Shown here: positions 23,876 to 35,571 of the stretch, one piece after another
Numbering within the stretch: position 1 is the stretch's first letter
Layout of the letters: every line of letters starts with the position of its first letter
Source of the DNA: Basidiobolus meristosporus CBS 931.73
Taxonomy: Eukaryota > Basidiobolomycota > Basidiobolomycetes > Basidiobolales > Basidiobolaceae
Assembly: GCA_002104905.1 (NCBI GenBank)
Contig: MCFE01000210.1
Location: 1 to 64,000, forward strand
Direction of reading: 5' to 3'
Length of the DNA stretch: 64,000 nucleotides
The notes under the pieces: model-generated
What the model was told of the DNA's origin: nothing
Seen by the model: only the letters and a program-made list of their open reading frames with translations
The model's database searches: none
Translations under genes and position numbers: made by a program

Positions 23876-24207
23876 TGTTGTTAAAATTTGTAATTCCACC
23901 TAAATATTCACCTGACTTAGTCACTTAGATCATTACCTTCAAATACTAGAGAATACTGACCAAGTTCCTTGTTGGGATTTACTTAGAATATTTACCCAGA
24001 ACATGAAAATTCTCAAAGTTGTCCAAAAAGCCCCAAACTTTGTACACATGTTCTTGGGACCTCCCTCAACCTATTCTATGTGCTTGTTATGCCAAGACCA
24101 GGTAAAAGTATAAATACTACTTTTACATTCACCACATCATTAGGTGAAAGCCACTTAATCTACTTGTTCTCCCAATCACTTCCAATATCTCCAAGACTCT
24201 TACAACA
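23876..24207 (+). repeat. 5' LTR of the second copia copy
   Basis: Starts TGTTGTTAAAATTTG and ends TTACAACA. It lacks the 'ttcaccaaaataccagg' segment of the longer LTR form. Confidence 0.88.
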
Positions 24208-24211
24208 GGTT

Positions 24212-27200
24212 ATGAGCCCCAAGCAGTCACTCTTTGCAATGTCTACTACTGCTATTACTGGAATCTCTTCCTCTGCTGAAAAGTTGGATGGATCTAACTA
24301 CCAAGTGTGGAAGGAGAAGATGAAGATGCTGTTACAGGAAGAGGCCTTTGGGATATTGTCATGGGAGAAGAATGCCCTCCTAAAAACGTGGGAGAGGCAG
24401 CCTTAAAGTACCAGAAGAAAGAACAAAGTGCCTTTAACTGCATTTGCCTTAATGTTAAGGACAAATTGCTAATTCAATGCTCAAGAGCAAATCGGCAATG
24501 AATGCCTGGAAAGCATTAGAAGACACCTACCAGTCATGTTCAGCTGCCAAGAAGATGTATCTGAGACAAAAATTCTTTACTACAAAGATGCTGCCAGGAG
24601 AAGAAATGAAAAATCTAATTAACAGAATTACCCTGCTGGTAGATGAGATGGAATCTGTGGGCGTACCAACTACTGATGAGGATGTGATAGTAACCATCCT
24701 GAATAGCCTGACAGACGAGTTTCAGGGCCTTGTATCAGCCCTAGAGTCCAGAACTGAAGACTTTATCTTAAATTGCGTATATAGAAGGCTCCTGGATGAA
24801 GAATTAAAAAAATCAAGCGCCAATAAGAAGGAAGAAGAAAATGCTTTAATAAGCAATGATAACCAACAAAGGAGGTACCCAAAACCCTACAAAGGCAACA
24901 GCAACCTATTTTGCAACTACTGCAAAAGGAAAGGACATACTTCAGACTGGTGTCTCAAAAAGAGAGATTATCAGCAAAAGAAGCCTGAATATGGAAATGC
25001 TGCAACAACTGAAGATAGACTATTCATATCTGCACTAAATAGGACCACAAACAAGGATTCTCAGGCGTGGTATATTGACTCTGGAGCTTCTCAACACTTT
25101 ACACACCAAAAAGAACTTTTTACCCAATATCAAGAAATTCCAATTAAGAAGGTTTTTATGGGTGACAATAGAACACTTGATGCAGTGGGAGAAGGAACTA
25201 TCCAAGTAAACCTTAGAAGCACTGAAGGAAACCATACACTGACCTTTAAAGAAGTACTCTATGTACCAGAAATAGCCAAGAACCTACTCTCTGTAAGCAA
25301 GGCCACAGCAGAAGGACTCAGTTTCAGTTTTGACAATTCTGGATGCAGGATCACTGATCAAAATGGTGTCCATATTGCTTTGGGCATCAGAGATCAGAAT
25401 CTACACAAGTTGACTTATATTCCATCATACTTGGAAGCCAATATAAGTAACTTAAATGAAGAAACACCAATGCTTTGGCACAGGAGATTTGGACACATCA
25501 ATTTTGATTATTTGCGTAAAATGATCAAAGATCAGCTAATTTCTGGAGTGAAAATTGATCCCCCAGCTAATTTGGAGCACTGTGAAGCCTGCATATATGG
25601 TAAACAAGCCCGACAACTGTTCAAGAGCTCTGGGTTAATCAAAACTAAGAAAAAATTAGATCTAATTCACTCAGGTTTGTGTGGACCTATGCAAAATTTA
25701 TCCTTAGGTGGGATGAAGTATTTAATCACTTTTATTGATGATTATACAAGATACACATGGGTCTACTTCATGGAGAGAAAGGAAGAAGCTCTGTCTAAGC
25801 TCAGGGAGTTTAAAGCCATGGTGGAGAGAGAAACTGGTGAAAAAATCAAGAAAATACGCTCTGACAATGGTGGAGAATATACCTCAAAACTCTTCATCCA
25901 CTTCTGCAAAATTCATGGGATAAAGCAAGAGACTACTGTACCATACTCCCCACAGCAAAATAAAGTAGCAGAACAAGCTAACAGATCAATAATTGATATG
26001 GTAAGATCCATGATCCATGATCAAAATTATCCTATGATTTTTGAGCGGAATCAGTTGCCACTGCTGTATACCTTAAAAATAGGAGTTATAACAGAATACT
26101 TTGTGATTCTACTCCATTTGAAGCATGGTATGGATACAGACCAAGTGCAGAACATCTAAGAATATTTGGGTGCCCAGCATATGCCAAAAAACTGGCCGGA
26201 AATCAGTCAAAATTTGAGCCAAAAAGTGTAAAATGCATATTTTTGGGCTACTGCAATGAGAGTAAGGCATACAGACTCTACAATACCAAAGCAAAGAAGC
26301 TTATCAAGTCCAGGGATGTGTTGTTTGATGAAAGTTCAAAATTTTCATAAAAAATGACATCAGATGATGACAAAAATTTGATCTCAAGTCCACCAATTGT
26401 CAGGATTGAATCAGAGAAAAACAATGAAAATTTTTTCACTCCAGAGGACTCTACAACCGTGGTTCAGCCAGAATCAGTGCCCAGGAATATCCCAGAAGTG
26501 ATCATTCCAGTATCAAATGCCCGGAGATCCAATCGGACAAGAAATAGCCCAAATTACTATATCAATGAGGGTACAAACTTAGCCTATGCCTATTCAGTCC
26601 ATATTGATGAACCCCAGACTGTAAAAGAGGCCCTAAATAGCCCTCAGACAAAGTTTTGGAGATCTGCAATGACTGAGGAATATCAGGCCCTGATGGAAAT
26701 CAAACTTGGGACTTAGTCAAATTACCAATCAACCAAAAATCAATTGGATGCAGATGGGTCTTCAAGACAAAATACAAGGCTGATGGCACAATTGAAAGAT
26801 GCAAAGCAAGACTTGTGGCCAAAGGATACTCTCAAACAAATGGACTTGACTATACTGAGACCTTGGCACTGGTAGCCAAGTTTAATTCCATCAGATTAAT
26901 ATTGGCTATTGCAGCCAAATATAAGTTTTTTGTTCATCAAATGGATGTAAAAACTGCATTTTTGAATGGAGAACTTGATGAGGACATGTATATGGACCAG
27001 CCTGATGGGTTTGCTGACCAAGATAACCCCCATTTGGTCTGCAAGCTTAAAAGTCACTATATGGTCTCAAACAATCACCAAGAGCCTGGAATTACAAGAT
27101 AGATTCTTATTTGGAATCTTTGAGTTTCAAAAGAAGTAATGCTGACTATAGTATATACTATAAGCCAGATAGAGCAAATCCAGTTCTATTAGCTCTATAT

Positions 27201-28178
27201 GTGGATGATCTTATTATAGACGCCAATAACCTAGAAACATTGGAAGAGACTAAATCCAGCCTATCTAAGTAGTTCAAGATGTCCAATCTAGGAGAACTCA
27301 GTTACTACTTAGGGATTAAGTTCTCCATAGACAGAAGTACCCAGACTATCACCCTTAGCCAATCAAAGTATATTCAAGATATACTAAAGAAGTACAAAAT
27401 GGAAGACTGTAAACCGGCAGCTACCCCAATGGAGACAAACCTTAACTTGGTCAAAACTCAACCAAATCAATAGAGCTTGGTGCCATCTGAAAGCCCTGAC
27501 TTTCCTTATCAATCTATGGCTGGCAGTCTGATGTATATCATGCTTGGAACACGTCCAGATATATCATATTCAGTGGGAGTTGTCAGCCAACATAATCAGA
27601 ACTATGGATCTGATCATATTGCAGCAGTTAAGCGGATTTTTAGATACCTAAAAGGAACTGCTGATATCTGCTTAAGATACACTTATAAGGACTCAGAACA
27701 AGATCTTGTGGGATACTCTGATGCTGATTGGGGATGAAATTTAGAAGACAGAAGATCCACCACAGGATACACCTTTCTTTACTGTAAAGGAGCAATTTCA
27801 TGGAATTCAAGAAAGCAACCAACTGTAGCACTTTCTACCACAGAGGTAGAATATATGGCAGCCTGTGAAGCTACAAAAGAAGCAATGTGGCTAAGAAAGC
27901 TTTATACAGATTTAGGCCTATGTCAAAAAACGCCCATTACTTTATTTCAAGATAATCAAGGATGTATACAATTAGGTAGAAATCCAACTTTTCATGCTAG
28001 AACCAAGCACGTAGATATAAGACATCATTTCATATGTGAAGCTATAGAGAATAACTTAGTTAGCTTAGTTTACTGTCCTACAGATGAAATGATTGCAGAC
28101 ATATTTACCAAACCATTAGCTAGAGACAAGCTTGAATATCTTAGGTCAAAATTAGGACTAGTCAGTATGAACATTTAG
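24212..28178 (+). pseudogene. Broken gag-pol of the second copia copy
   Basis: Same domain order as the young copy. Breaks include a frameshift near 24350, disruption near 24480, a frameshift in integrase near 26020-26040, a TAA near 26347, a frameshift near 26697, another near 27045 in RT, a TAG near 27270, the TAG at 27471 shared with the young copy, and a TGA near 27736. The zinc knuckle, protease DSGAS and RNase H TTEVEYMAACEA are still readable. It cannot make a polyprotein. Confidence 0.9.
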
Positions 28179-28189
28179 CTGAGTGAGAG

Positions 28190-28520
28190 TGTTGTAAAAT
28201 TTGTATCTCCACCTAAATATTCACCTAACTTAGTCACTTAGATCATTACCTTCACATCCTAGAGAATACTGACCAAATTCCTTGTTGGGATTTACTTAGA
28301 ATATTTACCCAGAACATGAAAATTCTCAAAGTTGTCCAAACAGCCCCAAACTTTGCACACATGTTCTTGGGACCTTCCTTAACCTACTCTACATGTTTGT
28401 AATGTCAAGACCAGGTAAAAGTATCAATACTACTTTTACATTCAATAAGTCATTAAGTGAAAACCACATAATCTACTTGTTCTCCCAATCACTTCCAATA
28501 TCTCCAAGACTCTTACAACA
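28190..28520 (+). repeat. 3' LTR of the second copia copy
   Basis: TGTTGTAA to TTACAACA, sharing the 17-bp deletion of its 5' partner, so both belong to one element. It forms an inverted pair with the LTR at 28611-28954. Confidence 0.88.
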
Positions 28521-28954
28521 TTTAGATCCATCCAACTTTCAGCAGAGGGGAAAGTTCCAATAATGGCTGGAGTTGACATTGCATAGAGTGACAGGTTAGG
28601 GCTCATGGCCTGTTGTAAGAGTCTTGGAGATATTGGAAGTGATTGGGAGAACAAGTAGATTATGTGGTTTTCAGTTAATGATTTATTGAATGTCAAAGTA
28701 GCATTTATACCTTTACCTGGCATTACAAACATGTAGGATCTGCTTAAGAAGGTCCTAAGAATATGTGCGCGAAGTTTGGGGCTGCTTGGACAACTTATTT
28801 AATTTTCATTTTCTGAATACCTGATGTCTTGATGAAAATATTCCAAGTAAATCCCAACAAGGAATTTGGTAAGTATTCACTAAGATTTGTAGGTAATGAT
28901 CCTGGTGACTAAGCAAGGTAAATATTTAGGTGAAATTACAAATTTTTTACAACA
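28521..28954 (-). mobile_element. Inverted copia fragment: LTR, leader and first gag codons
   Basis: On the minus strand, an LTR (28954-28611) is followed by a mutated primer site (GGCCATGAGCCC) and the start of gag up to about the AEK-LDGS position, where it is cut by the 3' LTR end of the neighbouring copy. Only about 90 bp separate the two opposed LTRs. Confidence 0.82.
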
Positions 28955-29413
28955 AGACTAAGGGTACTCATAGCTGTTTGTACACTGAGATCACAAAATC
29001 AATCAGCACTTATTCCTGGTACTTGAGAAACCCTGGTGTTTTACTTTCAATGATATATATTTGTGTCAGGAGTTTCCTGCACTACAAACCTTCACCCATT
29101 GGTGTATCACCCTAGCACAAGGATATGTAAGTTATTAATGCAATGTGAATAGAACTATTCATTTGATGTCTCTGGTTGGGAAATGTATATTGCTCATACC
29201 TTGATGATACCTCAATGATTCTAGTGTAGCATATTTGATCAATATTTCAGCTATAAATAGGAGCTTGCAAACTTTAAATATGACAGATTGATGTAAGACC
29301 GTGTCTTTAGTTGAGAATTGTTCTAGACAATGGATGTGTAGCAAATTAGGAGTTGTATTATTAATTTTCTAAAAACTGTAATCAATACTAGATCTGATAT
29401 ATTACATCCTGGC
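28955..29413. other. AT-rich spacer between transposon nest and gene block
   Basis: No coding potential or LTR similarity recognised. It contains the 3' flank of the minus-strand membrane-protein gene. Confidence 0.5.
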
Positions 29414-32400
29414 TCAATCGTATTTCATTTGATGCGGTTGCTTGTTCTGGAATAGTAGGATCGGGTTGGCCCTTTGGGGGATTGTGGTTCGATCTAACCG
29501 AAGTTTGAGTTCAGTCTCACCAACAATCCCCTTGACCAGTTCGATAACAATCTCCTCCTCAACGGCGTATTCTGACATCGCCCATCCGTATGTACAGAAA
29601 GTAGTCACTTCAAAAGTGTCCTTGGATTCAGCTGCTAACTTCTCAAACGCCATCTTAGATAACACTTCACTAATTCCGGCCACGGAAGGAAGGTATCTCG
29701 GCAATGGGGATTTGGTTCGCAAAGCACCAGAGAGATTGTACAAGTTGAGGATCAGTACGCTCACCTACAACACAGTTGTTAGCAACCTAAGCTTTTGCCA
29801 ACAATAAGCACATGCGACTTACCAACTCCCGACGGTATGCATTGGTTCCTGGCATAAATTCGTCTAGGTATTTCTTGGGCAGCTTACCAAGCGTGCATTT
29901 GATAACAAACGTGAGATCCAACATATGTTTGAGTCTACTCAACAGCTCCTGGTACACATCCCTTTGGAATGGCCCCCTCAACCTTGGCTCGGCCGCTGAC
30001 TGGCCGAAAAGCCCCTGTGATTTCAAGATACTATGGAATACTTTGGTGAGGTTGGCTTGGAGATCTTTGGAAATGCGGAGTTCCGAGCTCTCGTCTTCCT
30101 CGTTGTGAAGGTTGAACAGGCCAGAGATGACGTGCATGTTGAGGTTAAATGTGTGCGCGAGCTCAATGCGAAGCTCTCTTCGTGCAATGTAGGGGGCAAT
30201 AAACGAATGAACGATGAAGGTCAGCAGAATACCCGCGTCTACCGTGGCGATTCTCTCAAAGGCGACGATGTAAAACTTCTTTTCTACGCTGCGGTACACC
30301 CACACATTGAAGATAATCGCAACATATGTGGTCAGAGACACCGAGCCCACCTTGTTCATTGGGTCATGCACGAAGAGATACCAAAATGGAAAGCTGAATA
30401 TCGCGAAGCATGCTGGAAGTGCGTACTGATTGCCACGGCTCATCTCCCATATAGCAAGCCCATAAAGCCCACCAAGAATGGTTCCAATAAAGCGCTGGAC
30501 CCCGATGGTGAGCATGGCCCCTACCGCTACATTGGAGACGATGTTCGCTGTGATCAGTGCCCACTGGCCATGGTTCTCCAGGTACCACTTCATCGAAGAG
30601 TCAAAGTATGCCGGAAGCGACAGACAGGCAAATATAATGGTGAACTTGAAGGCGTAGATAACCTCGTCAGATTGCCACCATCGCTGGAACTTCCAGAGCA
30701 TGCGTCTCCAAGTTCTCTGATTCTCTTTGTCCTTTTGCACTTGATACAGAAACGTTCCAATTGATTGTCTCCGGACTGGGGGTGAGAGCGCTGGGTTTGA
30801 CACCACGTCTGGCACTTGCTCTGTTTGGGTGCCTTCACGCTTCAGAGGAGGACTCTGTTCAAAATCCTCCATGGCGACTACAGACAGTACATCCTCTTCG
30901 TCAATCTCACTATCGTCCACTTCGCTCTCCATCGTGTCTATCAAGGGAAGCAAAGTTAGTGTCAAAAATGGCTTCGCATCGAGAAGTGGAGACTTGCTTA
31001 CCTTTGTGTCCTCGGACCTTTTTATCTTGCGATTCAGCTTGAAGCCATTTTGAAAACTTCACACTAGGCCACCAAAGTCTTTTGCGCTTACAAAGCTTTG
31101 TTTTCAGGTCTTCCTGGTATTTCACCAGCTGTTGCACCGATACAAGGACCCCCCTGAGCGCATACATGTACGCTGAGGCAACCAGCCACGGGTCATTCGT
31201 GCAGTCGCCGCGCGGGACCTCACGCATCTCTGCGTTGACTTTGGAGTGAATCTGCTCGTATTTCTTCAACGTATTTTCTAGATGCTCCAGTGTCGCAGCA
31301 TCAGGAGCTGCTTGATAAGGAAAACTCTCTTGTGGCAGAGCCCTGATTGGCTGCCCTTGGTCGCTCAGCTCCTCGAAGGTCCCGATGAGTCGATTGAGGG
31401 TCCATGCAACCACACGCAGCATTTCTGATGTGTGTTCGGCCAGGATATCCAGGTTCGCCTTGATCACCTCTGCGTTGTCCTTCATCGGGGTTCTCTCGTA
31501 CCCACGAGCGCCATAAATGTGCACATTTGCACCGTGATGGAGCTCGGTGCTTTCTCTCATGTTTTGACCATCCTGCACGCTCTTGGACAGGATCCTGAGA
31601 TAATGCTGAAGCTTTCCTAAGGTGCCGACCGAACGGACTATCTGTCGAGGGTCGAATCGCCCGTAGGTGACCTCATATCGTGCCTGTCGAAACATGTCTC
31701 TCAACTTGAACATGGTTTCATGGATGTTGATGATCTTTCTGTCTAGGCTGTAGGACTTGACATGGTCATAGTCGGTTGTTTTCAGTGCATTGGGGAGCTC
31801 CAGGAGGGCGTCGCGGGTTTGGGCAAGAACCAATACCATAGAATTGCTAGTGAATGTTAGTTGACACAGGCTGATGGCAGGGAATTAACCGACAATATCA
31901 CTCTACATACCATACGAGAGCCGTCGAGCTGATAGGCCAGAAGAGGAAGTTCACCATTAAGCTAATCAAGCATCCAGTTATTTGCAAAACGATGATCTTG
32001 GCCGCGAACAAAAAGTCGAATTTAGGGGTGTCAACCTGAATGGTAAACAGGTACATAGGTGGGATGAGACCCAAGACCAACAATACGCTCAACTTCGGGT
32101 ATTTGGCTTTGCCGTAACCGAACAGGAAGGCGGTAATCATCAGTAAGGAGAAGGCAAGCCATCTTCCGTTTGGCACACCGATGTTCCGGTTGACCGCTGT
32201 GAAGCATGCCATACCGATCGCCGAGATCCCCAAGCCAAGTCCCATACCCAATGTTGCTCCAATGAAACTTTCTATGTGGGAGCCTAGAGGAAGGAATGGG
32301 GGAGTCATGATGACCATAGCAATACAGAGGTACCCCAGGGCACCGAAGTACTTGGTCACCGGAGGGATCAGATAAATGTAGGAGGTAATGAGGCAGCAAA

Positions 32401-32503
32401 GCATCCCCTTGAAGATTGCTTGCATGTGCCTTCTGGTGGGCTTCCAGTAGAAAACGGAAGGCAACCTGAAGGATTTCGAGTTACTAAATGTGCCGTCTTT
32501 CAT
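29414..32503 (-). CDS. DUF2421 / fusaric-acid-resistance-like multi-pass membrane protein
   Basis: Four exons: 32503-31911, 31846-31002, 30937-29823, 29764-29414. Introns of 64, 64 and 58 nt start GTATGT, GTAAGC and GTAAGT, and all joins keep frame, giving 967 residues. The first exon holds a cluster of TM helices after a short polar N terminus. The middle is soluble and helical. A second TM block follows (VIYAFKFTIIFACLSLPAYF; ALITANIVSNVAVGAMLTIG), then a cytosolic DUF2421-like end. This two-block plan is that of fungal brefeldin-A-sensitivity (Bre4-like) and FUSC/ALMT-like proteins, presumed transporters of organic anions or drugs at internal or plasma membranes. Substrate unknown. A TATA-like TATAAATG lies near 32533. 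Confidence 0.85.
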
Positions 32504-33655
32504 GGTGCAATATCAAACAATCAGATCGTCAGCATTTATATTATCTGGTTAGCTGCCCAGTGTTCTGGAATTTTTTTAGAAATTTCCTAAATCGAAGTTG
32601 AGGATAGACCGCTCTGTACATCACTGGACCACTAAGATGCGACTAAGATGCGAGTGATATATCTGGAATTCCACATGGTCGTGAAATGGTAGATAACGAT
32701 CGGTGGCTGGAATTCTCGTGATGGAGCCAGCTTTTGTTGATCCCTCACCATTGGTTCATTGAGCGTTAGGGTTGATGCTCGGCCGGACTCATCAAGATTC
32801 AGGCGCCATGGACTCAGATGCCGTGGAACCTTGAAATCAACATATTCCAACCTTGGGAACATTCTTTTCAGGGGGTTCACTTCTATATTCTTGAATGAGA
32901 TGAATTGGCCAGCAGTTTGCTTTGGATCGAGTGCCATTTTCCAAGATTGAACACTATATGTAGCTCCCAATAGTATTGTGCAAGGTTCTGTTCTTGGCAC
33001 AATTCTGTACGCCTTTACTTTGCCAAGAACGTACAAAAGTGTAAATACCACTTTTACATCTAATGGGTCATTAAGTGAAAGCTACATAATCTAACTGTAC
33101 TTCCAATATCTTGAAAACACTTGCAGCAAAAACCACATAAACTGCTTGTTCACCCAATCACTTGCCAGTATATACAAGAGTCTCACTCACTAGTAATGGA
33201 TGTCCCCCTTGAACAAATATCAGTAGTTTGAGTTCAAACTAATTGAGAAGTATCACATTTACCTTCTGGTTGCCAAAGCCATTACCAATATTCCCTAAAA
33301 TTTTGCAAATACTTTCACCTAGTAATTTAATGGCTATTACTATTATTATGATAATACATCTTTTGGCTGGAATATGGATTTGATTTCTGACCAATATCAC
33401 CCTTCCCTGCAGATTTTAGATCTTCCACTTATCTGCAAAAATTCCATTCTTCATGCTTCTTGGCAGTTACAAACGACCAAATGTGGTTAGGGCATTGCGG
33501 CTTCAATGCAAAAAATGATTTTCCCCCAAGCTCCAGCCCTGCCAATTTGGTAAGTAGTATGTAACGCATTATTCTCAGTAGTTTTTATGCACATTGCTAA
33601 GTAGATCATGTCTTTATTTGAAACAAAGGTTCAGTGCCTTTTTCACTTAATAGTC
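32504..33655. other. Intergenic region with a copia LTR fragment
   Basis: Plus-strand sequence at about 32975-33130 resembles the 3' half of the copia LTR (aaaagtgtaaataccacttt; gggtcattaagtgaaag). The 139-codon minus frame at 32632-33051 has no recognisable domain and overlaps this LTR piece, so I do not call it a gene. Confidence 0.55.
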
Positions 33656-34120
33656 TTAGTAACGTTTGTAGTCTCTATTCATCTCACGGATGCAATGACC
33701 ACGGTGGTGACAGTGGCATCCTTGACCCCGATGCCTGTTCCTACACATCATAAGGCGGTGGCGGCGTGCATACTCCAGTTGACACTCCATTAATCCCATA
33801 TGGGGACCACATGGCCATTGCCCCCCGTGTCTACGTCTCCACTCGTCGTCACTGCCATATCTTCCCCATGGCTCCGCCTCTTCAGAGCCAGATTTAAGCT
33901 CGTCTTTTACAAATACTTCATCAGAAGCACCTCCCGGATAACCTCTATGCATTCTAGATAGAAAGTCATGGTGATCATCACTTGACATCATTCTTTGGTA
34001 TGCAACTTCGGCGTCATATTGATTGCTTACTGGACCCCAATTGAAGTCAGTAGGTATTGGATTCCCAATAACACAGGTGGCGATTAGGAGAGTGCATATG
34101 AGTGTGTTTAGCTTCAACAT
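33656..34120 (-). CDS. Small secreted His/Arg/Cys-rich protein
   Basis: 154 residues from the ATG at 34120, starting MLKLNTLICTLLIATCVIG, a clear signal peptide, then NPIPTDF. An in-frame upstream Met at 34180 lies before the TATA box and is not used. The middle is acidic; the C-terminal third is rich in Arg, His and Gly with six Cys (CGPHMGLMEC, MCRNRHRGQGCHCHHRGHC). No family recognised. The Cys/His tail could bind metal or form disulfides (inference). The gene has a strong TATA and a 27-bp triplicated promoter element. Intronless. Confidence 0.75.
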   Translation of the reverse strand: MLKLNTLICTLLIATCVIGNPIPTDFNWGPVSNQYDAEVAYQRMMSSDDHHDFLSRMHRGYPGGASDEVFVKDELKSGSEEAEPWGRYGSDDEWRRRHGGQWPCGPHMGLMECQLEYARRHRLMMCRNRHRGQGCHCHHRGHCIREMNRDYKRY

Positions 34121-34151
34121 ATTGAATGTTTTGTATGGATAGCTACTTCGT

Positions 34152-34161
34152 CTATTTATAT
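34152..34161 (-). promoter_or_regulatory. TATA box of the small secreted protein gene
   Basis: The minus strand reads TATAAATAGA about 32-42 nt before the ATG at 34120, which decides between the two in-frame starts. Confidence 0.65.
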
Positions 34162-34196
34162 CAAAGCGATGGTAATGCAAACGACTTTAACAGTCA

Positions 34197-34277
34197 GGCA
34201 ATACATGTGGCTCTACTCCAGAAGGCAATGCATGGGGCTCTGCTCCAGAAGGAAATACATGTGGATCTGCTCCATAA
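34197..34277 (-). repeat. Three 27-bp tandem copies upstream of the secreted protein gene
   Basis: Three abutting 27-bp units (34197, 34224, 34251) share the ggcaatacatgtgg and ctctgctccagaa parts; a partial fourth may follow near 34290. They lie about 36 bp upstream of the TATA box, where activator sites are expected. Confidence 0.7.
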
Positions 34278-35571
34278 TGTTCACTTGAGAAGGTAATACA
34301 AGTGATATAAGGAAAGGCCATGATGATATTCAGTCATGTGAGGGGCGTTTCCCTTCATACTGTAGATTGAATCACATCCTGAGTTGTGCCACCAGCCAGA
34401 GACAGCTTCTAGAACATTCATGGAGTGTACATTGGTCATGACCCATACAGAATATAACGAAATAGTTATGCCAAGAAAAGCTAAAAACGCATAATCATGC
34501 TTTGATGTCAGATATCAACTAGAACTATGCAGGAATAGCAGTGTTAGAAATATCAATCGATCTCCCAAGTGCCACATCACTATTCAGCTTCATAACAGAA
34601 CTAATTAGACTATCAGAAACTAGTCTATTCGCATCATAACACACAGCGTAATCCCCACTTAGAGCCGAGCCCAAGGTACTGGATATCAAACAATGATCAG
34701 GATGGGACATGAATAATCCACCACTTTATGCGAGGTTAATGATTATAGGATGTATCTTAACACAATATGGCTACAAGTTCGTATAAAAAGGCTTCTTCTT
34801 GTGGAATTTAATAACAAATAAATAAATCCCGAGTACGTTCAAATACATCTTGGCGCATGTATAGCTCTACAGAACACAGTAGGCATTTACATTTGACAAC
34901 TGGATATAATAAGCACAAGATGCTTGCAGAATATGGCAACATTGGTATTCTATCATGTCAACAATTACATGAATGTTCCTATTTAACGTTTTGATCGCAT
35001 CTGGTCTAAGTTCAACCTTCAAAGGCAATGATTATCAGAAATCTATGCTGAGTGGAAATGCTGCTATGTCTACTCGCAAGATAGTTATTACATGTGTAAT
35101 CAGAAGCTAGATAACAATGGAGAATTCTACCTCACTCTAGAGCGGTCAGAATTATGCAGATAATGGTGGCTACATTCCCAGCAAGGACATGGGCTTGGCT
35201 GCATTATTTGTTGGTGATCTATGACCGATGCGGTTGGAATTAATATAATTGTGTAGCACCATCGCTGTGGGCACCATTGCAAGACGAATACCAAACTGTT
35301 GACTGATTTCAGAACTTCCATTCTGGAATTACTTGGTCATAATAATCAATTCTCGAATTTAATATGATCATTTATAAGCTCCTGACCCAAAACTGTAAAA
35401 TTAGATCATCCAACGCTTTCGGCGTTTTTGATCCGACTCAGGGACTTCTTCCTTGTTTGTTTAACTATTACTGAATGGCAAAAGCTAGCTTCGATATACT
35501 GTTCTTTTGGCCATTTACTGTTAATACTTTTTGACTCCTTAATATAGTTTCTTTGTAACATACGCATAAGA
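34278..35571. other. Intergenic region without a supported gene
   Basis: AT-rich, only short frames with no recognisable domains. The right end is the promoter of the PLC-like gene. Confidence 0.55.

Larger units (their letters stand above)
23876..28520 (+). mobile_element. Ty1/copia LTR retrotransposon, second (decayed) copy
   Basis: Same family as 17046-21730. 5' LTR 23876-24207 (332 bp, with a 17-bp deletion relative to the 349-bp form), primer-binding site at 24208, coding region to 28178, 3' LTR 28190-28520 (331 bp). The flanks TATTC and TTTAG do not match, so there is no target duplication; the right end abuts an inverted fragment of another copy. Frameshifts and stops are numerous. 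Confidence 0.92.

Noticed and set aside
23876-28520. Target-site duplication for the second copia copy
   Set aside because: Flanking five bases TATTC and TTTAG do not match, so no duplication is claimed.
29442-30764. Plus-strand frames over the DUF2421 gene
   Set aside because: Antisense shadows; the minus-strand exons have clean splice joins and membrane-protein composition.
32632-33051. 139-codon minus-strand frame upstream of the DUF2421 gene
   Set aside because: No domain, and its 5' end overlaps a copia LTR fragment.
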